Part shown: piece after piece, positions 1 through 7,385 of the stretch | How positions within the stretch are numbered: the first letter of the stretch is position 1 | How the letters are laid out: the number at the start of each line of letters is the position of its first letter | Assembly: GCF_900156125.1 (NCBI RefSeq) | Contig: NZ_FTLX01000006.1 | Span: forward strand, 62,001-126,000 | Length of the DNA stretch: 64,000 nucleotides | Source of the DNA: Domibacillus enclensis | Lineage (GTDB): Bacteria > Bacillota > Bacilli > Bacillales > Domibacillaceae | Direction: 5' to 3' | Program-made: the position numbers and the translations under genes | Notes under the pieces: model-generated | What the model saw: only the letters and a program-made list of their open reading frames with translations | What the model was told of the DNA's origin: nothing | The model's database searches: none

Positions 1-268
1 AACCGACAGGGACAACGTCAAGAGCAAGAGCTACGTCCTGGTTTGACCAGGCAATCGTCGCCACGCGTTCTGGTTTTTCTTCAATCGTTGTTTCACCAAA
101 CGCATGCTCAATGACAATTGGGTATTCCGCTGATTCTGTGCTGGATTCGTCAGTTGAAGACGATTCAGGCTCATCGCTTGCTTGCTGACCGGAACAGCCG
201 GCTAGAACAAGCAAAAGCAGCGCCATAAGTAATGGTGTGAATAATGAGAATTTTTGTTTCTTAATCAT
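1..268 (-). CDS. Iron(III)-siderophore ABC transporter substrate-binding lipoprotein, N-terminal part
   Basis: Only the first 89 codons are in the window; the gene runs off the left edge. The N-terminus is a classic lipoprotein signal: a KKQK basic start, a leucine-rich hydrophobic stretch and a lipobox ending L-A-G-C, followed by a Ser/Glu/Thr-rich linker. The mature start (IEHAFGETTIEEKPERVAT) is the usual opening of FecB/FhuD-type periplasmic-binding-fold proteins that bind ferric siderophores outside the membrane. The ATG at 268 is preceded by AAAGGGTGG. A sigma-A promoter and an exact Fur-type palindrome lie directly upstream, which supports iron-repressed expression. The particular siderophore cannot be told from this fragment. 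Confidence 0.85.
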   Translation of the reverse strand, partial: MIKKQKFSLFTPLLMALLLLVLAGCSGQQASDEPESSSTDESSTESAEYPIVIEHAFGETTIEEKPERVATIAWSNQDVALALDVVPVG

Positions 269-299
269 ATTGTGTATCCACCCTTTATGTAATTTTAGT

Positions 300-314
300 T
301 GATAATAATTATCA
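300..314. promoter_or_regulatory. Fur box (7-1-7 palindrome)
   Basis: TGATAATAATTATCA is an exact match to the Bacillus Fur minimal consensus TGATAATnATTATCA. It overlaps the predicted start of transcription of the lipoprotein gene to its left, so ferric-loaded Fur would block that promoter. Confidence 0.85.
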
Positions 315-322
315 ATATCATT

Positions 323-351
323 AATGTATATGGTCTTGGTAGGCTTGTCAA
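323..351 (-). promoter_or_regulatory. sigma-A promoter of the siderophore-binding lipoprotein gene
   Basis: On the minus strand TTGACA (346-351) is followed after 17 bases by TACATT (323-328). The predicted transcription start near 316 falls on the Fur box, as expected for iron repression. Confidence 0.7.
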
Positions 352-546
352 TAAGTATTTCGCGTGTAATACAGTAGAAAACAAGGAGGAACAAGGGAAA
401 GCGGCTTTTTTTTAGCTTTCAGAAAAGGAGGAATAGTTATCGATTTTCTCACTTAAAACCTGAAGCACTAGCCAATCTGTGGTCCTTTTTTATTAACAGC
501 TTTACAAGACTTAACAAGTACAGAAAATAAACAATAAGAAAAGCTA

Positions 547-575
547 TTTACTTTGCGTGAAATAGATGTTACGAT
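547..575 (+). promoter_or_regulatory. Candidate sigma-A promoter of the RraA-like operon
   Basis: TTTACT (547-552), a 17-base spacer and TACGAT (570-575) make a plausible promoter with a start near 582, giving a leader of about 125 bases that holds a palindrome (588-603) and a cre-like site (663-676). The rest of the 269-705 gap shows no gene. Confidence 0.4.
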
Positions 576-587
576 GCTTTTAGATGT

Positions 588-603
588 AGTAATAATTATT
601 ACT
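588..603. promoter_or_regulatory. Perfect 16-bp palindrome, candidate operator of the RraA-like operon
   Basis: AGTAATAATTATTACT is self-complementary over all 16 bases and sits just downstream of the predicted transcription start. It is a reasonable repressor site. The RpiR protein encoded at the other end of the cluster is the obvious candidate to bind it, but that pairing is inference. Confidence 0.4.
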
Positions 604-662
604 TTTATTTAATTTAGTGTTATTTTTATCACGTGAGAAGGGTCTTTTTTTAAAGTCATCAT

Positions 663-676
663 TGAATACGCTTTCA
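663..676. promoter_or_regulatory. cre-like CcpA site in the RraA operon leader
   Basis: TGAATACGCTTTCA matches the cre consensus TGWAANCGNTNWCA except at position 5. Lying in the leader between promoter and ribosome binding site, it would act as a roadblock-type repression site. Confidence 0.55.
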
Positions 677-705
677 ATCAGAAAGTGTGGAAGGAGTGTT
701 TTAAA

Positions 706-1389
706 TTGAGTTATACAGCACCGCTTTTATCGATGAGTGTAATTGAACGAGCCAGAAGGCTGAATACGACGCTTGTTTCGGATGCGATGGGATGTACGGG
801 CTCCATGCACCACACCGTCAAGCCCGCAGCTTCAGGGATGAAGGTTGTTGGAACGGCGCTGACGGTTGATTTAAGAGCGGGAGACAACCTGTTCCTGCAT
901 CAAGGAATTTATTGCGGGGGAGAAGGGTATGTTCTGGTCGCAGATGGAAAAGGCCACACCGAAAATGCATACCTCGGAGAGCTGATGGCCGGAGCAGCGA
1001 AGGCGATAGGGCTTGAAGGGATTGTCATTGACGGACTTGTTCGGGACAAAGAGATGCTCGCTGAAATGGGCTTTCCGATTTTTGCGAAAGGCTTTACGCC
1101 AAACGGGCCGTTTAAAAATGGACCGGGAGCGATTAATACGCCGATTTCCTGTGGGGGTGTCACCGTTCATCCCGGTGATCTTGTCATGGGGGATGAGGAT
1201 GGCGTCATTGTCGTTCCGCAGAACACAATAGAAGAGGTGTTAATGAAGGCGGAAGCTAAACTGGAATATGAAGAAAAACGCGTTCAAACGATAGCGGAAT
1301 ACGAGGAAAAGCGTAAGCAGGGGCGTGCAGAAGGATTAAGTATCGCACCGCCATGGCTGGCAGATAAAATAAAAGAATTCGGCTTTTAA
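706..1389 (+). CDS. RraA-family aldolase-like protein (HMG/CHA aldolase type)
   Basis: A 227-residue member of the RraA / 4-hydroxy-4-methyl-2-oxoglutarate aldolase fold. The signature G-x-V-x-D-G-x-V-R-D occurs at about residues 106-114, with R113 and D114 at the positions that bind substrate carboxylate and the divalent metal in class II pyruvate aldolases of this family. The C-terminus is a charged helix (EEKRVQTIAEYEEKRKQ). I chose the TTG at 706 because AAGGAGT sits 8 bases ahead of it; an upstream in-frame GTG at 685 has no such site. The family splits 2-keto-4-hydroxy acids into pyruvate plus a second keto acid. It heads an operon with a dehydrogenase and a permease, which points to catabolism of an organic acid rather than RNase E control. 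The substrate is unknown. Confidence 0.8.
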   Translation: MSYTAPLLSMSVIERARRLNTTLVSDAMGCTGSMHHTVKPAASGMKVVGTALTVDLRAGDNLFLHQGIYCGGEGYVLVADGKGHTENAYLGELMAGAAKAIGLEGIVIDGLVRDKEMLAEMGFPIFAKGFTPNGPFKNGPGAINTPISCGGVTVHPGDLVMGDEDGVIVVPQNTIEEVLMKAEAKLEYEEKRVQTIAEYEEKRKQGRAEGLSIAPPWLADKIKEFGF

Positions 1390-1407
1390 AAAAGGAGAGG
1401 AATATCG

Positions 1408-2286
1408 ATGCACGTAGGATTTGTCGGATTTGGGGAAGCAGCCTTTGAACTGGCCTCAGGTTTACGAGAGCAAGGACTTAACAAGATGACAGCGTATGAC
1501 CCGCTTTGGAACGTACCGATGCATAGTGAGCGGATTGCAGACCGTGCGGCGTCAGCAGGGGTAGCACTCGTACAGCGGGCAGAGGCCGTGCTGGAAAACA
1601 CGAATGTCGTGATCGTTGCGGTACCGGCGGATAAAGCACTCCAGGCAAGCATTGAATTAAAATCGTATGTAAAAAGCGGTATGCTGTATGTAGATGTGTC
1701 TGCATCCAGTCCAGCTGTAAAAAAACAAGCAGCCGCTCATATTCAAGAAAAAGGCGGCCGGTTTATTGATGCAGCGATGATGGGACCGCTGCCCGTTTAC
1801 AAGCAAAGCGTCCCCATTTTGGCGAGCGGAACCGGGACGGATGAATGGATCGCGGCCATGCAGCCGTATGCGATGAACATAACAAAGGTAAGCCAGGTGC
1901 CGGGAGAAGCTACGGCGGTAAAGCTTATACGCAGTATTTACATGAAGGGCGTTGCGGGCCTGTATATTGAACTGCTGGAAGCCGCTCACGAATTCGGTGT
2001 AGAAACGCTGGTTCTTGATTCTCTTAGTGAGACGATCAACGGCCGCTCGTTTGAAGAAACGATGAACCGGCTTGTAACGGGAACGGCTTTTCACGCAACA
2101 AGACGATCAATAGAGCTCGGGGGTACGATTGAGATGCTGGATGCAGCCAATATCGATTCTTCTATGTCGAAAGCGGCAAAAGAAAAAATTGAGAAGCTTG
2201 CTTCGTTGAACGTAAAAGAGAAATGGAATGAAGAAAAGCCTGCGCACTGGCTGCAGGTAATTGAAGCCTTTAAAGTGACAAGCTGA
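1408..2286 (+). CDS. NAD(P)-dependent dehydrogenase with DUF1932 C-terminal domain
   Basis: A 292-residue protein built like beta-hydroxyacid dehydrogenases. It has an N-terminal Rossmann fold opening with GFVGFGEAA (residues about 4-12), a typical ASSPAVK region, and a C-terminal all-helical domain of the DUF1932 type (VKLIRSIYMKG, the segment that carries the catalytic lysine in 6-phosphogluconate dehydrogenase relatives). A strong AAAGGAGAGG site precedes the ATG, 18 bases after the aldolase stop, so the two are co-transcribed. Likely role: oxidise a hydroxyacid to the keto acid that the RraA-like aldolase then splits. This order is inferred from family chemistry. Confidence 0.75.
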   Translation: MHVGFVGFGEAAFELASGLREQGLNKMTAYDPLWNVPMHSERIADRAASAGVALVQRAEAVLENTNVVIVAVPADKALQASIELKSYVKSGMLYVDVSASSPAVKKQAAAHIQEKGGRFIDAAMMGPLPVYKQSVPILASGTGTDEWIAAMQPYAMNITKVSQVPGEATAVKLIRSIYMKGVAGLYIELLEAAHEFGVETLVLDSLSETINGRSFEETMNRLVTGTAFHATRRSIELGGTIEMLDAANIDSSMSKAAKEKIEKLASLNVKEKWNEEKPAHWLQVIEAFKVTS

Positions 2287-2358
2287 TGAGCAAAAGAGCT
2301 GCGGCGTTCGTCAGTGCCGCACGCTTTCGTTATTCATTCTGAAGAAAAGGGGTGCCTT

Positions 2359-3711
2359 ATGGGTATTGGAATTTGGGCGTTGCTCATGTTTATTGTGGTC
2401 ATTGTCTTCTTTAATCTGGTGCTGAAGCGGAACATTGCGGAGGCGATGCTTGCTGGCTTTATTGTAACCGCTTTATTTGGTGGGGCTCAAGCGCCAGAAT
2501 TGATGTGGAGTGGACTTGTGTTTGCAGCAACAAATGATGTTTTATACGCCTCTGTCGCATTTGTTTTCATGGCATATGTCATCGATAAAACAGAAGTCAT
2601 TGCCAGTTTGATTAAAATTTTGAACTCGCTTCTCGGACGTTTGCCGGGTGGAGCAGCGTATGTGGATACGATTGCCTCCGGTGTGATGGGCACGCTGGCT
2701 GGCTCGAATTCAGGCAACACCGCGACGACCGGTTCGATTACTGCACCGTGGATGGTCCGGTCCAACTTCAGCAAAGAACTGTCGGCAACGGTCGTCGCAG
2801 GAAACGGCGGGCTGGGTGCCGCGCTTCCGCCGAGTGCATCCATGTTCATTATGCTTGGTTTTGCACCTGTTGCAGCGGTTATTTCAGAGGGTGATTTATA
2901 TGTTGCCTTGTTTATTGCCGGGGCCTATCAAGTCATTTACCGCATCTTTTTAATTATGTTTTTTGTAAAGCGAGACAAGATTAAATCGGTTTCGCCGGAT
3001 TTTATCCAGCCATTAAAGGAATCGCTGCGTACAGGCTGGACGTCTACACTCATTTTCCTGGGAGCATTAATTCCAATTGTGATGACGATTGGTCCACTCG
3101 CCGACTTTTTTGCGGCTAATCCGTCTATCGGTGAAGGCGCGTTGGACAGCATTTCACTCATCACATGGATTCCGATTTTAATTATCATCATCAGTATGAT
3201 TGTCGGGCGTGCTCACCTTCCGAAAACAAAAAAGGACTGGTCATCCTTTTTAACCGATGCGATCCCGCGCTTTTCAACAATTGGCGCCCTGCTGGTCTTT
3301 GCGTACGCATCAAGTCAAGTATTGACAGACCTCGGACTGGCTGAAGATTTAACCGCGTTGATGGGCTCGATTGCCATTTCTAAATGGCTGATGGTCGTTT
3401 TGGTAGGCTTGCTTGTAGCGCTTGTGGCAGGACCGCTGTCTTCTACTGCAACGCTTACGGCAATCGGTTTGGTCGCTTTTACTGGAATGGTGTCAGCAGG
3501 GGTGGACCCACTGCTGGCGGTCGTGGCGATTCTCGTCTTTGCTTCAACAGAAGGCGCTTCTCCACCGGCATCCGGTTCGATCTTTATCGCCGCTTCATTA
3601 GCCGGCGCGCAGGCAGAAAAAACGTTTGTGCCGTTGATTATTTATTATGTTATTCCGATTTTATTGATCGGCTATTTGATCGCCATGGGCATTCTTCCAG
3701 TGCCAATGTAA
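2359..3711 (+). CDS. DctM-like (TRAP large subunit / IT superfamily) permease
   Basis: About 450 residues, almost all membrane-spanning (roughly 11-12 segments). Two re-entrant-type motifs, GTLAGSNSGNTATTGSITAP and GPLSSTATLTAI, are followed by PPSAS/PPASGS turns. This is the two-repeat pattern of DctM, the large permease of TRAP transporters, which moves carboxylates with sodium. The ATG at 2359 is used because AAAAGGGGTG precedes it; an upstream in-frame ATG at 2314 lacks one. No DctP binding protein or ordinary DctQ is present; instead a 91-residue membrane protein follows. It probably imports the acid degraded by the two enzymes upstream. Confidence 0.7.
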   Translation: MGIGIWALLMFIVVIVFFNLVLKRNIAEAMLAGFIVTALFGGAQAPELMWSGLVFAATNDVLYASVAFVFMAYVIDKTEVIASLIKILNSLLGRLPGGAAYVDTIASGVMGTLAGSNSGNTATTGSITAPWMVRSNFSKELSATVVAGNGGLGAALPPSASMFIMLGFAPVAAVISEGDLYVALFIAGAYQVIYRIFLIMFFVKRDKIKSVSPDFIQPLKESLRTGWTSTLIFLGALIPIVMTIGPLADFFAANPSIGEGALDSISLITWIPILIIIISMIVGRAHLPKTKKDWSSFLTDAIPRFSTIGALLVFAYASSQVLTDLGLAEDLTALMGSIAISKWLMVVLVGLLVALVAGPLSSTATLTAIGLVAFTGMVSAGVDPLLAVVAILVFASTEGASPPASGSIFIAASLAGAQAEKTFVPLIIYYVIPILLIGYLIAMGILPVPM

Positions 3712-3727
3712 AAAAGGAGGGGAAACA

Positions 3728-4003
3728 ATGAGAAAATTGCTGGCAACTTTATTTAAACTGTGTCTTGTCCTGTTTCTTTCGGGCGGCACGTGTCTTGTGG
3801 CCGGACAAATCGGCGGGCTGCTTTTGCAAAACGGCGATATGGTGACGAGAACGTGGAATCTATTTGCCAATCCAACATTCACAATCAGTGCCATTGGCGG
3901 CGTACTCGGTTTTATCTTAAGCTATTTTCCAGCCGAAAAAGCAGAAGAAGCAGAGCAGTATGCGTCGAACGAATGGAATGAAAATGTAGAGAATATTCGC
4001 TGA
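3728..4003 (+). CDS. Small two-helix membrane protein paired with the DctM-like permease
   Basis: A 91-residue protein with two hydrophobic segments (about residues 5-28 and 47-67) and an acidic, glutamate-rich tail (EKAEEAEQYASNEWNENVE). I do not recognise the family. It starts 16 bases after the permease with an AAAGGAGGGG site, so it is tightly coupled to it. By position it could be a reduced DctQ-like small subunit, but canonical DctQ has four helices, so this is only a suggestion. A terminator follows. Confidence 0.7.
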   Translation: MRKLLATLFKLCLVLFLSGGTCLVAGQIGGLLLQNGDMVTRTWNLFANPTFTISAIGGVLGFILSYFPAEKAEEAEQYASNEWNENVENIR

Positions 4004-4014
4004 TCGGTTACTTA

Positions 4015-4049
4015 AAGCAGACACTCCTTTTGGGGATGTCTGCTTTTTC
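4015..4049 (+). terminator. Rho-independent terminator of the RraA-like operon
   Basis: AAGCAGACA pairs with TGTCTGCTT around a loop of about 13 bases and is followed by TTTTT. It separates the catabolic genes from the RpiR gene. Confidence 0.75.
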
Positions 4050-4156
4050 TTGTGTAAAGCCAGCCATTTTTACAAAAAATCGAATAGGTGATACTATTTC
4101 GTTAAAGATAAAAGGTGGAAAATTTACGACAGCCGATGTCCAATGGGAGAGATAAA

Positions 4157-5008
4157 ATGGAAAACCCAATTATTGCGTTGCAAGAAAATATTTCAAAGCT
4201 GACGGAAACTCAAAAAAAGGTAGCCGATTACATTATTAAAAACCCGCTTGATGTTGCTTTTTTGACCGTCGATCAATTAGCAGGTCTTGTTGGAACGAGT
4301 ACAACGACGATTATGCGATTAACATTCAGTGTCGGCTATTCAGGCTATACAGAATTTCAAAAAGGCCTTCAGGAAATACTGCGCAACCGTGCTGCACCGC
4401 AAACGCGACTGGAAGCGAATATAAAAGAGATGGGCGAAAACAATTTATGGGGACGGTACGTGGAAAGTCAGATCGATAATATTCAAGATACGATTAACAT
4501 GGTTTCGCCGGAACTGCTGGACCAGGTGATGGATAAATTGGTTTCCGCTGATCGGATCATCTGCACGAGTGTCAGAAGCGGCTTGCCTGTCGCCCAATAC
4601 TTGACACACGGGCTGAACCGCCTTCTTGGCAATACACAGCTTATACTCTCAGATGTAAGTGACTGGGTGGATACGCTTGTCAATATGACCTCCAATGATG
4701 TGGTCATTGCCGTAAGCTTCCCCCGCTATGCCAGAAGAATTATTGACCTTACTGAAACAGCAAAGAAAAACGGTGTGCAGGTGATTTCAATCACAGACAG
4801 CTACTCCTCTCCTTTAATGAAGTATTCCGACATCGTGCTGCCTTGCAACTCAAGCAGCATTGCTTTTCATAATTCGGCGGTCTCTTCTATGTTTGTGGCC
4901 GATTATTTAATCAGCGCCATTGCGATTAATTATCCGGAAAGAACAAAGGAACGTCTCGATAAGGTAAATGAAACGCTGACGAATATGAACTATCATTCTA
5001 TCCAGTGA
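4157..5008 (+). CDS. RpiR-family transcriptional regulator (HTH + SIS)
   Basis: A 283-residue protein with an N-terminal HTH_6 domain (LTETQKKVADYIIKNP, then DQLAGLVGTSTTTIMRL as the recognition region) and a C-terminal SIS sugar-phosphate binding domain (about 120-260, with ICTSVRSGLPVAQ and VIAVSFPRYARR). RpiR proteins respond to phosphosugars or acidic metabolites. I place the start at ATG 4157, preceded by GGGAGAG; in-frame GTG 4115 and ATG 4136 have poorer sites. It lies directly after the RraA-dehydrogenase-permease operon and probably controls it, although the terminator means it has its own transcript. Confidence 0.8.
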   Translation: MENPIIALQENISKLTETQKKVADYIIKNPLDVAFLTVDQLAGLVGTSTTTIMRLTFSVGYSGYTEFQKGLQEILRNRAAPQTRLEANIKEMGENNLWGRYVESQIDNIQDTINMVSPELLDQVMDKLVSADRIICTSVRSGLPVAQYLTHGLNRLLGNTQLILSDVSDWVDTLVNMTSNDVVIAVSFPRYARRIIDLTETAKKNGVQVISITDSYSSPLMKYSDIVLPCNSSSIAFHNSAVSSMFVADYLISAIAINYPERTKERLDKVNETLTNMNYHSIQ

Positions 5009-5040
5009 GAAGCACAACCATAAGAAGGGGGAGGTCGCGA

Positions 5041-5778
5041 GTGGAAGAAAACGATAAAGTGAAACGATTTGATACATGTGAAGCTGTCCTAAAGGAGCTC
5101 GAAGCACTCGGCACAGCACGAACGAAAAAGGTGTATGTCGGAAATGGAGCACAAGAGCCGCTGTTTGGTGTAGCAACAGGCGCGATGAAGCCGATGGCCA
5201 AAAAAATCAAGCAGGATCAGGCGCTGGCGGATGAGCTGTATGAAACGGGGAATTACGATGCGATGTATTTTGCAGGAATCATTGCGGACCCGGAGGCGAT
5301 GACGGAGGAGGATTTTGACCGCTGGCTGAAGGGAGCTTATTTCTTTATGCTTTCCGATTATGTCGTGGCCGTTACGCTGGCGGAGGCGCCCATTGCCGAG
5401 CAGGTGGCGGACCGGTGGATCAAAAGCGGTGAAGAGCTGGCGATGTCGGCCGGATGGAGCTGCTACTGCTGGATGCTCGGGAACCGGCCGGATGAGGCGT
5501 TTTCAAGCGAAAAGCTGTCTAGCATGCTGGGCATGGTGAAGCGTTCGATTCACGAAGTGCCGGTGCGAACGCAAATCGCGATGAATCTGTTTTTAACCAC
5601 GGTTGGCGTATCCTATAAGCCGCTCCATGAACAGGCGCTTCAGGCAGCAAAGGAAGCGGGGCCGATTGAAATCAAGCGGGAAGGCAAAAAAAACAGCGTG
5701 CTGAATGCGTTTGAGAGCATTCAAAAAGAAGTGGATAAAGGACGGATCGGGTTTAAGCGCAAGCACGTCAGATGTTAA
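5041..5778 (+). CDS. DNA alkylation repair protein, AlkD-like (HEAT-like)
   Basis: A 245-residue protein of the DNA_alkylation family (PF08713): all-helical, with the usual opening in which a short helix is followed by KKVYVGNGAQEPLFGVATGA and KKIKQDQALADELYETGNYDA, and the pattern YFAGIIADPEAMTEEDFDRWL. AlkD-type proteins excise 3- and 7-alkylpurines. The GTG at 5041 has GGGGGAGG 7 bases ahead. A second, different alkylation-repair gene (AlkC type) lies at 17.9 kb, so the window has two. It is 14 bases ahead of the DUF4256 gene, probably one transcript. Confidence 0.75.
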   Translation: MEENDKVKRFDTCEAVLKELEALGTARTKKVYVGNGAQEPLFGVATGAMKPMAKKIKQDQALADELYETGNYDAMYFAGIIADPEAMTEEDFDRWLKGAYFFMLSDYVVAVTLAEAPIAEQVADRWIKSGEELAMSAGWSCYCWMLGNRPDEAFSSEKLSSMLGMVKRSIHEVPVRTQIAMNLFLTTVGVSYKPLHEQALQAAKEAGPIEIKREGKKNSVLNAFESIQKEVDKGRIGFKRKHVRC

Positions 5779-5792
5779 AAGGGGAGCGAACG

Positions 5793-6359
5793 ATGATGAT
5801 GAAAAAGGAGAAGATCACGGCCGCACAGCAGGACATGTTGTTTCAAACGTTGCGGGACCGTTTCGAGAAAAACCGGGGCCGTCATGAAGGGATGGAGTGG
5901 GCAAAAGTCCAGGCGAAGCTTGAAGCAAATGCAGAGAAAGTATGGTCGCTTTATCAAATGGAAGAAACGGGTGGTGAGCCGGACGTAACCGGGTTTGATG
6001 GGGAAGCCGGGGACTATCTTTTTGTGGATTGCGCAACGGAAAGCCCTAAAGGCCGCCGGAGTGTGTGCTACGACCAAAAGGCGCTGGAAGCCCGGAAAAA
6101 GAATAAGCCTGAAAGCAGCGCGGTTGAAATGGCTGCTGCGATGGGCATTGAGCTGCTGACGGAAGAACAGTACCGGGAGCTGCAAACGCTTGGAGAATTT
6201 GACAGGAAAACATCAAGCTGGGTGCGGACGCCTGAGCCGATCAGGCAGCTTGGCGGCGCTCTTTTTTGTGATTGCCGCTATAAAACGGTGTTTGTGTATC
6301 ATAATGGAGCGGATTCGTATTATGCGGCACGGGGATTCCGCGGCTTGCTGAGAGTGTAG
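5793..6359 (+). CDS. DUF4256 family protein
   Basis: A 188-residue soluble protein with the DUF4256 pattern: an N-terminal Q-x-LF-x-T-L-x-x-RFEKN-x-x-RH segment, DYLFVDCATESPKGRRSVCYD in the middle, and a C-terminal R-x-G-GALFCDCRY. The family is widespread in bacteria and has no known function; several conserved Cys, Asp and Arg residues suggest an enzyme. GGGGAG precedes the ATG triplet cluster at 5793-5801. A periodic repeat array rather than an ordinary hairpin follows the stop codon. Confidence 0.75.
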   Translation: MMMKKEKITAAQQDMLFQTLRDRFEKNRGRHEGMEWAKVQAKLEANAEKVWSLYQMEETGGEPDVTGFDGEAGDYLFVDCATESPKGRRSVCYDQKALEARKKNKPESSAVEMAAAMGIELLTEEQYRELQTLGEFDRKTSSWVRTPEPIRQLGGALFCDCRYKTVFVYHNGADSYYAARGFRGLLRV

Positions 6360-6364
6360 CGCTG

Positions 6365-6518
6365 GAGAGCGCCGGAAAAAGAGAAAGAACGCCGGTATCC
6401 ATCTCCCGATCGCCGGTAACTGAATATATCGGCGATCGGGCGTGGTTTTCCAGCGTTAGGAGAGAGATACCGGCGATCGGGAACGTTTTTCGGCGTTGCA
6501 CCAAGACAACCGTCGATC
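6365..6518. repeat. Phased inverted repeat array A1 (TAACGCCGATAT family)
   Basis: Three units reading (A/T)CGCCGGTA-like in one orientation (around 6365, 6385, 6406) are followed by about five units of the reverse complement (GGCG cores at 6431, 6452, 6472, 6492 and a decayed one at 6512). Spacing is 20 or 21 bases throughout. TCCCGATCGCCGGTA (6404-6418) is exactly complementary to 6468-6482. It sits between the converging DUF4256 and ECF genes. Confidence 0.75.
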
Positions 6519-6527
6519 GCGGATTGA

Positions 6528-7067
6528 TCAGGAATCCATCGATTTGAAAAACGGAATTTTCTTGAGCGCAGCACAAACTGGAATCGCGACCAAAAGCCCG
6601 ACAACATTTTGCACGAGGTTGCCCGGGATCGAGGCGGCAGGAACAATCCAGCTGCCGAACAGCACCGCTTCGCAAATGTAGTAAACGACCAGCATAAACG
6701 GAACAGAAGCGATGGCGCCTAAAATGTTGAAAGCGCTGCTTTGGCCGTTTCGCCCGTTTGACCAGGCGATTTTGCCGACGACGTAGCCTTGAAGACCGCG
6801 GGCGACCACCGTAAACGGAGCCCAGAGTGTCCAGCCAGAAACTAAATCAAACAGCCCCATACCGACTGCGCCAGCGATAGCGCCTTTTTTTGGTCCGAAT
6901 AAAATAGAAATAATAAAGAGCATGGCAGTACCCAGGTGGACCAGTCCGCCGTTCGCTGCAATGGGTAGCCGGATGTTTAATAAAAGGGTGGCGATAAAAA
7001 CGAGTGCAATGGCCATTGACGTCAAAATTAAATGAAATGTACGTGCAGAAGCTGTGTTGTTTTTCAT
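6528..7067 (-). CDS. ECF transporter S component (substrate-specific subunit)
   Basis: A 179-residue membrane protein with about six helices. The region LRLPIAANGGLVHLGTAM has the shape of S-components of energy-coupling factor vitamin transporters, with LFGPKKGAIAGAVGMGLFDL and ARGLQGYVVGKIAW following, the latter resembling the segment that contacts the shared EcfT. The ATG at 7067 has AAGGAAGG 8 bases ahead. No ECF ATPases are nearby, so it would use the shared EcfA/A'/T set. I see no known riboswitch in its leader, so the vitamin cannot be assigned; thiamine precursors, riboflavin, queuosine precursors and others are possible. Confidence 0.7.
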   Translation of the reverse strand: MKNNTASARTFHLILTSMAIALVFIATLLLNIRLPIAANGGLVHLGTAMLFIISILFGPKKGAIAGAVGMGLFDLVSGWTLWAPFTVVARGLQGYVVGKIAWSNGRNGQSSAFNILGAIASVPFMLVVYYICEAVLFGSWIVPAASIPGNLVQNVVGLLVAIPVCAALKKIPFFKSMDS

Positions 7068-7334
7068 GTTCAAATACCTTCCTTGTATGATCCATCTGTA
7101 AAGATGTCCTTGATAACAGTAGCAAAGAACCGCCCGCTTGAAAAGAGTGAATCTGAAGGGATTTTAATCAAAAACGGACTGCTCAGTTTTTCTGCCCTTT
7201 TAAAAAAATCAAAATTATCATATAATAGGAGATAGTTTAATTTATAAAAAACAGGAATGGGCTATCACATAGGTAGAAGTGAGACAGAAAAGGTGTGTGA
7301 CACGGTCGCGCCTTGGCTCGGTGGAACATCTGAG

Positions 7335-7348
7335 CATAAGCGCTTACA
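7335..7348. promoter_or_regulatory. cre-like palindrome in the mqo leader
   Basis: CATAAGCGCTTACA has the cre core with two mismatches at the first two positions and contains the perfect palindrome TAAGCGCTTA. It lies 38 bases ahead of the mqo start. The 7068-7385 gap otherwise holds divergent leaders, with a TATAAT at 7221 that may serve mqo. Confidence 0.4.
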
Positions 7349-7385
7349 TCCTTTCTGCAAATTCAAGGGTAGAGGGAAGGTAAAC

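Noticed and set aside
6241-6675. Minus-strand frame of 144 codons across array A1
   Set aside because: Runs through repeats and the antisense of DUF4256 and into the ECF gene end; no recognisable protein.
7068-7240. Riboswitch ahead of the ECF S-component
   Set aside because: I looked for TPP, FMN, preQ1 and cobalamin-type conserved cores in the leader and saw none; only short stems.
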